This document shows, piece after piece, positions 23,395-34,689 of a stretch of 64,000 nucleotides of DNA. The stretch is from Adiantum capillus-veneris (Eukaryota > Streptophyta > Polypodiopsida > Polypodiales > Pteridaceae). The notes under the pieces are model-generated. The model was not told where the DNA came from and searched no databases. It saw only the letters and a list, made by a program, of their open reading frames with translations. The translations under genes were made by a program, and so were the position numbers. Each line of letters starts with the position of its first letter. The first letter of the stretch is position 1. Where the stretch lies: the NCBI GenBank assembly GCA_014529385.2, contig CM043956.1, forward strand, positions 84,435,721 to 84,499,720, read 5' to 3'.

Positions 23395-23746
23395 GCAAAT
23401 GTACAAATGTTTAAAATGAAAAAAGTTTTTGTCTTATAAGACTCTCTTTTTCTTTATTGTGCACAAATGTGAAGTAGTATGCATGCTTAGATCAAGTTTG
23501 CGGAGATGACGTCTCCCAAACACCTGGTAGAGCTTGTCACTCCACTATGCATGATTAACAGGACTAATGTGTAGATATGCTTGCGGCAGCTTAGGCTCTC
23601 AAGCACCAAATGGACTAGTCATCCATTCTAGAACAATGTCATAGGGTGATATAGGGATCCTCTACCCGCTATAAAAAGGACAATAAATAGGCTTTATGTT
23701 GTCTACCCCATAGTCGAGGAAGACTATGATTTCAAGAGAGAGGTAA

Positions 23747-24678
23747 TGTGATAATAACTAATATCTAATTCTCCTAAATGATTTTCTCATGTTAAATTGA
23801 TTATTTAATATGGGGAAGTGCCAGGGGAGAAAAAGCTAGAATATTGGTTAAGCTGGCAGACCGACCATAGTAGGGATCCAAAGGAGGGAAAATAGGGATC
23901 CAAAAGGGGGGGCCATCTCCAAAAGAGCAAGGTGAAACAATGGGCTTTAAAAACCCTAAGGTTCAGCCCATTAAGACTTCCAAGATGCTAAGGTTCCAAA
24001 AATCAAAGGTTGTGTCCAATGGTTAAACTTAGGAAGATTGGATTCTTTATATGTGTGTACAAAAGTCTTCATGAATCCTACAAAGGAGGGGGCGAGCCTT
24101 GCAAGTAGGGGATGAGAGATAAACTCACACACACATACACACACACACACACACTCACAAGACTCCTCTACACAAAGGGAATGAGGGACACATGTCAACT
24201 CCCTAACCTAGATGCCCATAAGGTGTACTCAAATCCTATTGGATGGCCATGGAGGTGGACCAATGAGAAATAGGCTAGAGTAAATATAGTTTAATTAATT
24301 TAAAAACACTTAATAAAAGAACCAATAATAATTAAGCTCTCGAAGACTATTGGACAGTCTCCCAAGGGGTCCAATGAGCATTCAACAGCCCAATGGCTTG
24401 CCTTATTCCTATTGGGCCAGGACACAAAGGGGTCCAATGAGTGTTTAGTTGCATTAATTAATTACCTAAAGCTCTCACAAAAGGGGAAAAGGGGTCACAT
24501 TTCAGAAGGCTATCACTTATGCTCCTGAAATCCTATCGGCTAAGCCTGGAGAGGTCCAATGGGGTGTCAGCAAGAGAAAATAGCATGAGGGGTCTACCAA
24601 GAGAGAGAGAGGGGGACTGATTTTCTCAGGTCATTATCACACACACTCACACACAACCTCATATGTGAAGCAAGAAGG

Positions 24679-24710
<32 letters not shown>

Positions 24711-25377
24711 ATCTCCTTCTCAAGCTTTAATGGAAAGCTTATCACCTACTCCAAGCTTGTGAGAAGGGAGGTCTGCACCAACAATTCTTGGCTTTGTGAT
24801 GCACACCAAGAGCCAAGATTCAATGTATGCTCATCTCCTCTACCATGCTAATTAGTAAGCTATGCTATGCTAATATGAGTGATATGTGAGGAGATGTACA
24901 ACTTTCTCGTAAGACTACTCCTTCTTCCTCTCAATCTACTCTCATACCCCGCTAGCTCTCACCATCTTCAAAGGTGTGTGAGGTCTTGGGTCTGAGACCG
25001 TGAGGGAATTGATATTGTGTTTTATAAGTGTTTTTCTTAGTGCTTGAAGCTTCTATCTTCATTGCACTAGCTAGTATTGAAGGAACACAAAGAATTGTTT
25101 TGTAAAATGTCTCTCTTGATGGGAGAAGCCTATAATACAAAGCCTTTTAGAGGGGGGACCGGCTCCATGTAAATCCGGTCCTCAACTGTTGTCAATAGAT
25201 TAATTTCTCTCTCTTTTGAAGTATTGTTCATGATATCTAACTAGGTGTTATGCTTTTTGTTGCTATCTCCACCCAAGCACTCTTGTTATTCTCATTAGGA
25301 ATCTGTTCTAATGAAATGCTCACTATGTTCATGCTATTTTCCGCTACACACAAGTTACTACGCCATTAAATGTTACA
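23747..25377 (+). repeat. 3' LTR of the gypsy element
   Basis: Begins TGTGATAATAAC right after a purine-rich AGAGAGAGGTAA tract (PPT) and ends TGTTACA before the TSD. It differs from the 5' LTR by substitutions and microsatellite length. Confidence 0.93.
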
Positions 25378-25382
25378 TCATA

Positions 25383-26575
25383 CTTGCTTGGCTTGATTAC
25401 GGTTGTCCTTGACCATCTAGATTTGTCTTGATTGATGTAACCTTTGTAAAAATTTGCCTAGGAACCATGTCCTAGCAAAAACGCAAATCCAGAGTACGAC
25501 ATAGAGAAACCCCTATCGGCTTCTCAAGCTGATGAGTGAGTCGTACCCACTGGCCATATTGTCATAAAACACGAATGAAGTGTACTGAAAAAAAGATCCT
25601 TGTGACCCCATAAATTTTTTGCACCGTGCCAATGAGAGAGAGACCTTACATGCCTTGCATGTACCACAAGCCATGAATGTTAGGAAACCTGCCTAGGAGA
25701 CATGCCCTAGGAACTGAAGCCTTGCTTCTTGCTTCCCCCCTCCTCTTGAGAGTAGGAAGAGGATAAATCTAAGAGATACTTGTGAATAAAAGTCTATGAC
25801 TAAGTAAGTGTATGGAGCCGTGCTCCTCTTGGGAACTCTGAAAGAGAGAGAAAGAAACCTTGCTTCATAGGATAATCCACACGCAATGCATGAGGAAAAT
25901 CATGTCAATAATCAACAAAGAATCAACCTTGAACGATCTATAGCGGTATAATCCATCACCGTTGGCGTACTTTTAGCTACTCTTTGTGAGAAACTACCGA
26001 CGCCCCTGCCCTACATGCCTTTGCTATGAGACGCCTTGCATGCCTCGCAAATCTTTTTAATTTTTTTTTTCCAAACTCATGGGTGCTGCTATGCTACCTG
26101 CATATTGCCCTTGCATGCGGCTCAAAGCTCATGCTCCCAATGTGCCAAAGCCCACTGCCTTGTTGCATTCAATGGCAGGTTGGGAATCACCTATTGTGTA
26201 CACAAACCCTAAGTATTCTGAGTGGTGGGCACGTACCTTAAGCCACATCAAGTGGCCTTGGGCGCCTAAGGTATGAAAATACCTTCAAATTGAGCCATGG
26301 CAATGACGAGCTTAAGTAGGATGCAAAAATTGACGCAACTCCCTGTACAGAGGTCAAAAGCGAGCACAATTGAAACGAGAATTTCTCCCTGTTGCCACGC
26401 GACCCCAATGAGCCCATCTTCTAGCACTTTTAATGTGCCTGCGTGTATGTGATCTTTCCGTTGTGGTTTCGGCCTCCCCGCCTAGCAAGAGAATCTCCAC
26501 ACGTGGTGTGCCTCGACCCCGACATCCTTTTGCAACTGAGCATGCATGGCATGCAAGCACGCTCTTCCTCCTCCT
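25383..26575. other. Non-coding stretch
   Basis: No gene recognised. The 71- and 65-aa ORFs near 26026-26276 have no family signature. Confidence 0.5.
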
Positions 26576-26677
<102 letters not shown>

Positions 26678-26797
26678 TCTGCATAGCATTGCATAGGCGA
26701 GAGACCAAGAGAGAGATAGAGAGAGAAAGAGGGAATACACATGCAAAGCCATGCTCTTTCTTCTCCTTCCCTCATCCATAGCTTCTCCCTTCCACTG

Positions 26798-26949
26798 AGC
26801 TTTGATACCAATGTGACACTGAGGGGACTGGAACATACTAGTCTCCATCTAGCCATGCTCTATATAGACCCTTGGCTTGCTAAACATAGAGAGCCCCTTG
26901 ACTGCATGTCCGTCCTGGCCCTTGGACCTGCCTAAACCTACCCTTGGCA
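26798..26949 (-). mobile_element. Candidate short LTR plus PBS, minus strand
   Basis: GCTTTGATACCA (26798-26809) is the reverse complement of the PBS TGGTATCAAAGC. Right next to it TGTGACACTGAGG would be an LTR 3' end, with a TATATAG box further in. The other end is set only by a CA near 26949, and no partner LTR was found. Confidence 0.35.
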
Positions 26950-26954
26950 TGACT

Positions 26955-27860
26955 GACGTCTTTTGCAAAATACAGATTTTGCCCTCCGATTGTTTTCTAT
27001 CCCAATTATCATCTAAGAAGTCCAAACGTCTCGCGGACTTGCAAATGAACATTGTTGTGGTAATTCTGATTTTCTCATTGTAGAAGAAATCTACAAACAC
27101 TTGAATATGCATAAATAGAGTGAGCCTCACAATATTTGTAGTAATTGAATACTTGAGGGACTTTTGTATATCCTGAAACAACCTATTTCTAAAGATTTCA
27201 CTTGTTTGGGACGTTGGCAAAGACCAATCCTTGTTGTCAAATGATGGAAGTGGCAAATGAGTCACACGACCCTAGGCAAATGATATTTGGGGTTCCAAAT
27301 ATGACATATCATAAAAGAATATTCCATTATTTGCTACAATCTCCTTGTGTGATCTTCCTCGTACATTTTTGCACCAATGTATGCATGGAAAGCATAAAAA
27401 ATCCCAACTATGCTCTCAATTGGTTGTCAGTTTGTCCTGTTCAATGGATAAATATTTGCAGCATGTCAAACATGATATCAACCATAAGCCTTCGAAAATA
27501 AACATGCACTGAATGAGATATATGCTCAAAATACCATAGAGTTGGGTCCATGTTGTGGAAAACTAGGAAGAGATGTTTGCAACCTTAAGTCTTCGTGCTA
27601 GAAAGCATGTTATATGAGGATCTCTTTCACCTGCTTTCTTTGTGCACACACTTTAAACTCTTTAACTTGACCCTTGAAAGCATCCACAAAATCATTGCGT
27701 CGCCTCCTCTTCCTCCTCGTTTGCAATAGTACCCAACTCTTGACAATTATTCTAGATGGTATCCACGATTGATCATTTGTAGTATAACTATTAAAAATGG
27801 TAACATAGTCAATTGTAGTGTTAGGCCTTCGAGAGGTAGGAATGGTGTGCACTAGAACCG
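26955..27860 (-). pseudogene. Relic of the BAH-like gene of the H3-Ulp1 transposon
   Basis: Two stretches match the minus-strand gene at 39943-41205 in order. 27840-27610 (SRRPNTTIDYVTIFNSYTTN, then WIPSRIIVKSWVLLQ) parallels KRPRTSIEAIVTYNTTDQN...WIPITIHKGTWILMQ. About 27350-26970 (ANNGIFFYD, KDWSLPTSQTSEIFRNRLFQ, HIQVFVDFFYNE) parallels AENGIFFFD, GEWSLPSSNTSEGYRCKLF and SITVFVDFFSNA. Stops and frame changes intervene. This is an older, separate copy of the same transposon family, cut off near 28010 by the duplicated block. Confidence 0.85.
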
Positions 27861-28016
27861 ATGTAGAGTTAATGAAAATATGAAAAAGGGAAGACAATTT
27901 TGAGAGGGAAGTAGAGGTACTCAAAGTTAAATTTGGGTGGGAGCATAGATACTAGATGGCGCCTTCAATGCAAGTTCTAAAATTCTTTTGTACGAAGTTA
28001 GTATGGTTTTGAAAAC

Positions 28017-28162
28017 TTGCACGTGTGTGGAGGAGAGAATAGTTGTGGTGTTGGTTTAGACCCACTAGGCCATATAAGTATGCTTGATGCTTTAGAATTG
28101 CAAGTTCATGCGGCCTCTACCTGACTCAAGTAGCAACATTGTTTGAGAGCTTAAAAAGCAAC

Positions 28163-28258
<96 letters not shown>

Positions 28259-28320
28259 GGAATTGAAAAGGAGGCCCAAATTTCTTGAGGATTGCTTTAG
28301 TCACATAGAGTGAGAGAGAG
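28017..28320. repeat. Partial third copy of the block A left end
   Basis: Matches 1-260 and 29516-29790, with a compound (GT)n-(GA)n tract at about 28164-28254. It stops matching after GAGTGAGAGAGAGA at 28320. Confidence 0.85.
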
Positions 28321-28566
28321 ACAAACTGTAGAAGACTGTAAGGGACCTATTATGCACAAATGGTGAAATAGCATGTGTAGTACTACCTGTAGTGGAAACG
28401 AAGACTGAAATAAGCCCGAATAAAAAATTTGAGGAGACTAGGCTCTTTGAGGTCCCCCAAAATTTTTGTCGACCTGCGAACGCTCGCCAAAGCTCACAGA
28501 AATCGGAGAAAGTAAGCAAGCGTGTGCTTGAGCTGCTGGCGACTAAGCCGGGGAGGACGCAACCTG

Positions 28567-29127
28567 CTCTGATACATATTGTTGGAATTAGGGTTGCAGG
28601 AAAATACACACAGCTTGGAGAAGACGAAGGAAGCTCAAGGTACACAGCAGAGAGTGTATTAATTAGTGTGCAATGGAAAGAGAGATAGCCCTAGAATGAT
28701 GGGCGTATATACAATGCGTGGGAGAAAAAACCTCCTAGTGACGCAAAAATACCCCAGCGGTCCTAAGTGTGTTCACACACATCACTACCACATGTATATG
28801 GTAAAGGAAGTCATGAAAACACCGGTGATAGGTATGCAAAATACAAAAAATACAACTTTTTTGTACTTAATTGTATGCACAATAAAAAACATGTGGGGCT
28901 ATAGCAACCTTATACTTACATTAGGAACACATTGAACTTAGTGAGAAAACTAGATTGGTTGCATGAAAAATTATCTATATCTTCAAACATGAAACGATGG
29001 GATTTATACCAGATATATGCAGCTAATGTTGTGAGAATGAATTACAACCCACCCCTGTATGTGCATGTCCAAGTCTCAAAACAAGGTATTTAGTCATATA
29101 TGCCACATCAGATGTTGCCACAATTCC
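28567..29127 (-). mobile_element. Candidate LTR with degenerate PBS, minus strand
   Basis: GCTCTGATAC (28567-28576) resembles a reverse PBS. It is followed by TGTTGGAATTAGGG and, 549 bp on, by CAATTCCA, giving a TG...CA frame with inverted ends. Boundaries are inferred. Confidence 0.35.
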
Positions 29128-29330
29128 ACCCTTGTACTCTTACCTTTGTACTAGACAATGCAACCTTAGGATGCTTCTTGCTAAACACTACGCACATGTG
29201 ATGGTGGAAGGCACATGAAAGCTTGCCACAAGCTTTCCAAATTCCAACTAGGATTTGCATCAAGTGTATCTCCTCATCCATGCCATGCTCCCACTTTACA
29301 TCTCCCATAGCATCCTTTATTGGAGTCACG
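29128..29330 (-). pseudogene. Possible copia RNase H fragment
   Basis: A short minus-strand ORF reads FSKKHPKVALSSTK, close to the copia RNase H motif W-S-S-K-x-Q-x-x-V-A-L-S-S-T-E-A-E. It breaks off where the candidate LTR begins. Only this motif supports it. Confidence 0.35.
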
Positions 29331-29645
29331 CTTTGTTGGGTGATAGATAGTCGAAGTTATTGTCATGGATATTGGGGCCTATGGAGAGGTAATGATGCTC
29401 CATCTTTACTGATAGGCATTCCCAATGCCCTCCTAAATCGCATGTTGGGGGTTAAGGAAGCTCTCGCTAAAAAATATTTGTGGTGTAGCACGCGATGTAT
29501 CCTAAGAGTTGGGTGTGATGGAAAACTTGCACGTGTGTGGAGGAGAGCATAGTTGGTGTTGGTTTAGACCCACTCGGTCATATAACTATGCTTGATGCTT
29601 TAGAATTGCAAGTTCATGGTGCCTCTACCTGACTCAAGTAGCAAC

Positions 29646-29727
<82 letters not shown>

Positions 29728-29929
29728 GGAATTGAAAGGGAAGCCCAAATTTCTTGAGGATTGCTTTAGTCACATAGAGTGAGACAGAGACAGAGGGAGA
29801 GAGTGGAAATTGGAATGATACGGGGAACAAAACTTTTGAGGATTGCATTAGTCACATTCTCTCATATTGTACAATTGAATGTATTTACATTCACAGGCGG
29901 AGGCCGGAACCTTTTGAAAAAGGACATGG

Positions 29930-31305
29930 GTCCAGCCAGTCTCTTAGGGAAGGGCGAGGTGAGAGAGGCGGAGCGCCACCAGGGCCTGGAAGAGGGAGGC
30001 CAATTGCGAGCGGAGCGCGGTGACACACGCTCGGGCTTCTTGCGAGCGCTTGTGCACGCTGTCGATTCTCTGCCTCAGATCCGCAGCTGTAGCCTGATCT
30101 GCATGAGCTGGTCTAGAGACGGTGGCGTAGATATAAGTGACGGCGGAGTGCAGCCCTTGAAGCTAGAAAAAGAGAGCGCTCATGTCCTCCTGCTTCAGGT
30201 CACGCTGGAGTTGCCACAGGGGCCCACCCCACATTGTTACCGTCGCTAGGCTACTGCCGCTTTTGCAGCTGGAGGCGACGATCTTGCAGGCGTTGTGGAT
30301 GGCGACAGATGATGATCGGGGGGGGGGGGGGGGGCGGGGGCGAAGGTTGCAATGGCGGAGGCCAGCACTAGCAGAGATATGAACAAGGTGCCATCCAAGG
30401 CGTGATGGAGGGGCTATGCTGCGGTATCACGTCAACAATTAGCTACAGGTGTGAGCAGCTCGCGCTTGGCCGCTAGAGCAGCAAGGCCACCTGCGCCTCT
30501 TTGATGGGCTTTGGTTATATTTCGGCCTGCTAGGCCTCGTGGCAAAGCAACTCATGCCGATTGTCGGTCGAATTAGCCGTTAGGTGGCCGTTGACCAAAA
30601 ATTCAACACGCGGAGCTTACGCGAGGTTTCGAACACCCGACCTAGCGGCCCAGGAGTATTGCCTTCACCACTGCACTACGTGCGTGCTTGTGCACAAGAT
30701 GTGGCGCATTTTGTAGATATCTTTAAAATGTTTGCTACCCCCCCAAAAAGCGCCATGACCGGCTGGGCCAGTCACGCTCACCTACACGCAGCCTAGCAGG
30801 ACGATATTTAACCAGAGCCTCTTTGATGGGCCTGTATTGGGGACTGCTGAGCGATTGAAGGCCATCTAAGCACGGTCATAGCCGTCGTGCTGCTGCCAGG
30901 TGACCTGCTCTGGAGGTTTGTACTCCTCGGACGCTCTGAATTAGCGCTGCGTGAAGGGAGCCCAGCTCGCGGTCCACGTCGTCTGTCACCTTCTTGAGAG
31001 AGGTGCAAGTGTACAACAAGCTCAGCATCTCATGGGCGCGCTGATTGGCCGGTGGAGGCGCATGCGCATTCCTGAGAGCAGAGACAAGAGCGGAGTGGGT
31101 GGAGAGCGTGTAGGCGCAAGCGTCCAGCAGCCAATTGAGATGCGCGCTTCCTCCCTGCAGCTGCACAGCTTCCCGACCCGCTGTGCAAGGTCGGCATGGA
31201 AGCTGCCCATGAGTAGCTGCACGTCACCTGCACCTGCACCTGCACCTGCACTTGCTGCTAGTTGAAGGGGGGCCGTGTTCTTCATACGGAATGACTGTAC
31301 TCTGG
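29930..31305 (-). pseudogene. DUF241 pseudogene
   Basis: Second copy of the gene at 414-1460. The deletion in block B removed the start codon and about nine first codons. The 307-bp element at 30510-30816 splits the middle, a long G run sits near 30318-30335, and small indels shift the frame. The remaining text is recognisable (for example the LLYTCTSLKKVTDDVDREL stretch). Confidence 0.9.
30510..30816 (-). mobile_element. 307-bp element with TIRs, 15-bp TSD and internal Pol III-like boxes
   Basis: Flanked by a perfect 15-bp direct repeat GCCTCTTTGATGGGC (30495-30509 and 30817-30831). The same 15 bp occur once in the uninterrupted copy at 952-966. The ends are inverted repeats: 30510-30541 matches the reverse complement of 30785-30816 at about 26 of 32 positions (core CCTGCTAGGC). 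On the minus strand TAGTGCAGTGGTGAAGGC (30678-30661) looks like a tRNA A box, and GGTGTTCGAAACC (30637-30625) looks like a B box. TSD length and boxes suggest a SINE; the TIRs suggest a MITE. Confidence 0.85.
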
Positions 31306-31591
31306 CCACACCAAAGGGCCTATAAGCATTTAAAATTGTAAAGACTGCTGTTTGTTTCCACTTTTTGTTAAGCTTTTTCTTCATCTGTTCTTCTACTCCC
31401 CCCCTTAGGCTTAAAGTGCATGTATATTTGACTAGCTTGGTAAAAAATCTCACAAGTATTAAAAGTCTTAATGCTTTTCTCATCGTGATGAATTTTTCAT
31501 GTGATTCTTATTTTGATTTTGTACATGTGGAGTGATTGCACTACTTAGTTTTAGTGTGAGTAAATAATCCTTCAATGTGAACAATTTGCCA

Positions 31592-31621
31592 TTAGGGGAA
31601 TTTTGAGGTCACTTTTGTGCC
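31592..31621 (+). repeat. Left TIR of the H3-Ulp1 transposon
   Basis: 29 of 30 bases match the reverse complement of 41554-41583; the only difference is C versus T at position 21. Confidence 0.93.
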
Positions 31622-31917
31622 CTGTAAGAATATGTAGAGAGAGAATATATACTTTATTTAAAAAATAGTGAAATTTTTGTAAAAAGGTGAGTTTGCGTCC
31701 TTTTTACCTCCGCCGAAACATGTCATTGTCAAATCTTTCTAGGATCTTTAGTATTCTAAAAAATACTCCCTCCAAAACTAACGAAAACGTCAGTTCTGGC
31801 CCAAAATTCAAAATTTCCAAAAGCTGAAACAAACCTTTTCTGTGTCGTCTTCTTCCTTGTATCTGTAGAGCTTTTCCCTATAGTACTATCTCTGACAAAT
31901 ACTGTTAACAGACTTCC

Positions 31918-34683
31918 ATGGAGAAGAGAAGCTTATACCATCTACACATTGAGCTAAATGAAGAATATTGTCCAGCGTGCAAGAGAAACAAATGTGCAGA
32001 GGTGTCCTTGTCCATATTTGAAGCAATGCGGAAAGATTAAAAAAAACACATTGATCTATGGACTGATGGAAGATTGTATCTAGTGGACCCAATGACAAAG
32101 AGCACTCCCCCATTCTCAAATTGTTCATCTTTGATAAAATTTGTGGGTGATGGTCAAAGAGGGTTGCTGGGTTATACACAGAGTCTTGCGACAGAGAGAG
32201 ATATTCTTAAGTTAGAAGATCATTTGACCAAACAAATGATAAATACTCTTAAACAACATCTTGAGGAATGTAAAGAGAGCAACAAAAAGCTACAAACTCA
32301 GCTCAAACAAGCTAGAAGAAAGAATACAATGTTAGGAAACAGACAAAGAGAAAAGAAGTTAAAGAACATTGAAGCCTTGAGATGTGGTGGAGGAGGTTGC
32401 AGCAGGAGAATCAGAGCAACAAGGTATATATGCTTATTTTATATTGTTAAGTTGCTACTATTCTTTGTTAATATGCTTAGGTTACTTTTCTTTGTTAAGT
32501 TGTATTATGATTCTGCTCCACATTATTATGCTTATGTTAGGTTGTTAATCTTTTTGTTAGGTTGTTATTATGCTATTGTTCTTTATTAAATGATTAATAT
32601 TCAGTTAACTTTAATTTAGTTGATCACTGTTTGTTTATTTTGCTGGTGTCATTTGGACAAGATCAATAATCAGTTAATTTTGTACCTTTTGATTTAGGAC
32701 TTTGCTACAACCAAACTCTGCATCAAACATGGAAATGGTAGCTAAACATTATTGTGATGTTTTACCTCCCAAGGTTGCCAAAAAGATTTTCACAGAGAAG
32801 AAGTTTAAAAAGGCAAAGGAGAAGTGCATTGAGGGATTTTTGCAGAGCTCTTGCTTGGACAAGGAGGATGTGCAATATACTATGGATAAGGTAGGCATTA
32901 GCAGAGATGGTTATAGCAAGCTGTTCAGAAATATGAAGTCAAGGTTAAAGCAATGTAAAGTCAAGTCCTCTTTGCTTCCAAAGCCATCCATTGTGCAGCA
33001 GGCAAGGAAAAAGATCAATGAGAGGATAATGGAGATGTTGGGTGAGCCTCACCACATTCATGGTACCTATCATGGTAAAAAGAGGGATCTTCAATTTGAC
33101 GAGTTCAATAATGTTTTCCTTAACTTGAAGAAACTTCAGAAGGAAATGATCAGATTCTATGAGCTGGAGCATACAGAAGCAAATGGTGTTGTCAGTTTTG
33201 TGATAAAGCTTGATGAATGCGAGATTGTTAAGAACAGAAAAATTGAGAGGATTTCCATAACTTTAATGAACAGAGCATTGAAATCGAAGGATACCAAGTA
33301 CTTCAGCGTGCAATCGGAGAAGAATGTATGGTGGCTAGGTGCTTTTGAAGTAGAGAGTGAAGACTTTGATGTTCTGGATTGGGTTTTCCATCAAACAACA
33401 ATACCCGAAGTCATTAATGCACAAGAATTAGGGGAAGAGCTTGTAGTAGAAGGGTTTGGAAGTTACAGTGTGGAATGGCACATGGGAGGAGACCTTAAAA
33501 CCCTTAAATGTATGTACAATGTCTCCAAAGGAGCTATGGCAAAGAGCCCTTGTCTGTATTGTATGGCATCAGCAAAAGAATGTAATCCTGCAAATTGGAA
33601 CAAAGCACCCAATAGGCATACTCAAGATCCAAACTTCAAAGCAGTTTTAAATATTCCACTTGCTAATGTCCACATATGCACTCTGCATGCTCTTTGCAGA
33701 ATTGTGGAGAAAATTGTACATCTATATGTGGGGTTTGCCTAGAAGTTACAGCCAAAAGCAGCTAGAGATGCTGCAATCAAATGTATTGAAAGGGTTTTAT
33801 CAGAAATTGGTCTTCACAGTGGTAAGGTTAAGATTGAAACAGACCTGAAGAGGTCTTCAAATGGAAACAATGTGCCTAGAAAGGTATCTGTTGGTGGTGT
33901 GAAGGCCAGAGCTTTCCTAGGGTTTCATGGCAAACTAGGAAAGGTAAATGCCAAGAAGGGTTCATCCAATGTGAAGTATAACCAGTGGAAAGCTCTCCAC
34001 AATGCCATCAAAGATCATGGTCTTGAAGGTACATCAAGAAATAAAAAAGCAGAGGTATGGGAATCACTAGACAAAGTATTTTCCTACTGTGATAAGACAT
34101 CCTGGGGCAAAAATGATCTGCCAAATTTCAAGAAAGTGCTCAATAACTTAAGAAGTGCAATGAAAGATGCTTGGGATCAGGAATTCACACATTACATGGT
34201 AAGTTTTTTATTTATTTTCTTACCTTTTTAATATGTACATACTTTTAGTTTGGCAGCATATGATTAATCTCATACTTACTAATTATTGACACACTTTTAC
34301 TTTGCCAGCATATAATTTACAATCACACTCCCTGGTTTGTAAAGAGATGGGGCTCCCTGTCCATATGGTCTACACAAGGCATGGAGAAATCCCATGATCA
34401 AGCAAGAACCAATTTTTTCAAGCATACAAGACATGGGGGAGGTGCAGTGAAGGCAAACAGCTTGCTTGAGGTTTTCCAATGGTTCTATAGACAAATATGG
34501 CATAGAACTAGATCAAAAATGACAAAGAAAGCACTACTGAACTCAGATTTAGCAAATGCCTTACACAGGAACAAGCAGAAAAGACAAAATTCATATAATA
34601 GTTCATCTGCAAATGAAGAATTCTTACAATGGCTAGCTACAAGAGAGAGACAAGGTAGAAAGTTGGCCAAAGTACAGGTTTGA
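31918..34683 (+). pseudogene. DDE-type transposase of the H3-Ulp1 transposon (3 exons, 2 in-frame stops)
   Basis: Exons 31918-32423, 32698-34198 and 34309-34683 join in frame through GT-AG introns (donors GTATAT, GTAAGT), giving 794 codons. TAA at 32038 and TAG at 33740 interrupt the frame, so this copy is probably dead. The N-terminus has a C-P-A-C...C patch, then HIDLWTDGRLYLVDP, FVGDGQRGLLGY and a charged coiled coil. The likely RNase H-fold catalytic residues are D in VIKLDECEIVK (~341), D in EWHMGGDLKTLKCM (~434) and E in STQGMEKSHDQAR (~695). A SPCLYCMAS zinc-type motif and CTLHALCRIVEK helix lie between the second D and the E. From memory, the GGD / CxYC / H-x-x-x-R-I series resembles uncharacterised transposase-like proteins of invertebrates and oomycetes. 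It would cut and join the TIRs. Confidence 0.8.
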
Positions 34684-34689
34684 GCAAAG

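Larger units (their letters stand above)
17303..25377 (+). mobile_element. Full-length Ty3/gypsy chromovirus-type LTR retrotransposon
   Basis: 8075 bp, flanked by a perfect 5-bp TSD TCATA (17298-17302 and 25378-25382). Long LTRs (1710 and 1631 bp, TG...CA) enclose a PBS, gag with zinc knuckle, protease, reverse transcriptase, RNase H, integrase and a chromodomain-like C-terminus, in that order. This is the gypsy arrangement with integrase after RNase H. Stops and frameshifts break the coding region. The N-terminal part of the reverse transcriptase appears to be missing, so the copy is not autonomous. Confidence 0.95.
29516..31589. repeat. Duplicated block B (copy of 1-2665)
   Basis: Parallels 1-1434 and then, after a deletion of about 935 bp, 2370-2660. 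The junction GGCCAC|ACCAAAGGG lies where both edges carry ACCA, suggesting a microhomology deletion. It ends at 31589, two bases before the large transposon. Confidence 0.92.

Noticed and set aside
30625-30678. Possible tRNA gene
   Set aside because: A- and B-box words are present, but no cloverleaf can be folded and they lie inside a 307-bp element with its own TSD.
33740-33742. Treating the TAG as the true end of the transposase
   Set aside because: The same frame continues for over 150 codons into a clean GTAAGT donor and a third exon with a candidate catalytic E, so the stop is more likely a mutation.
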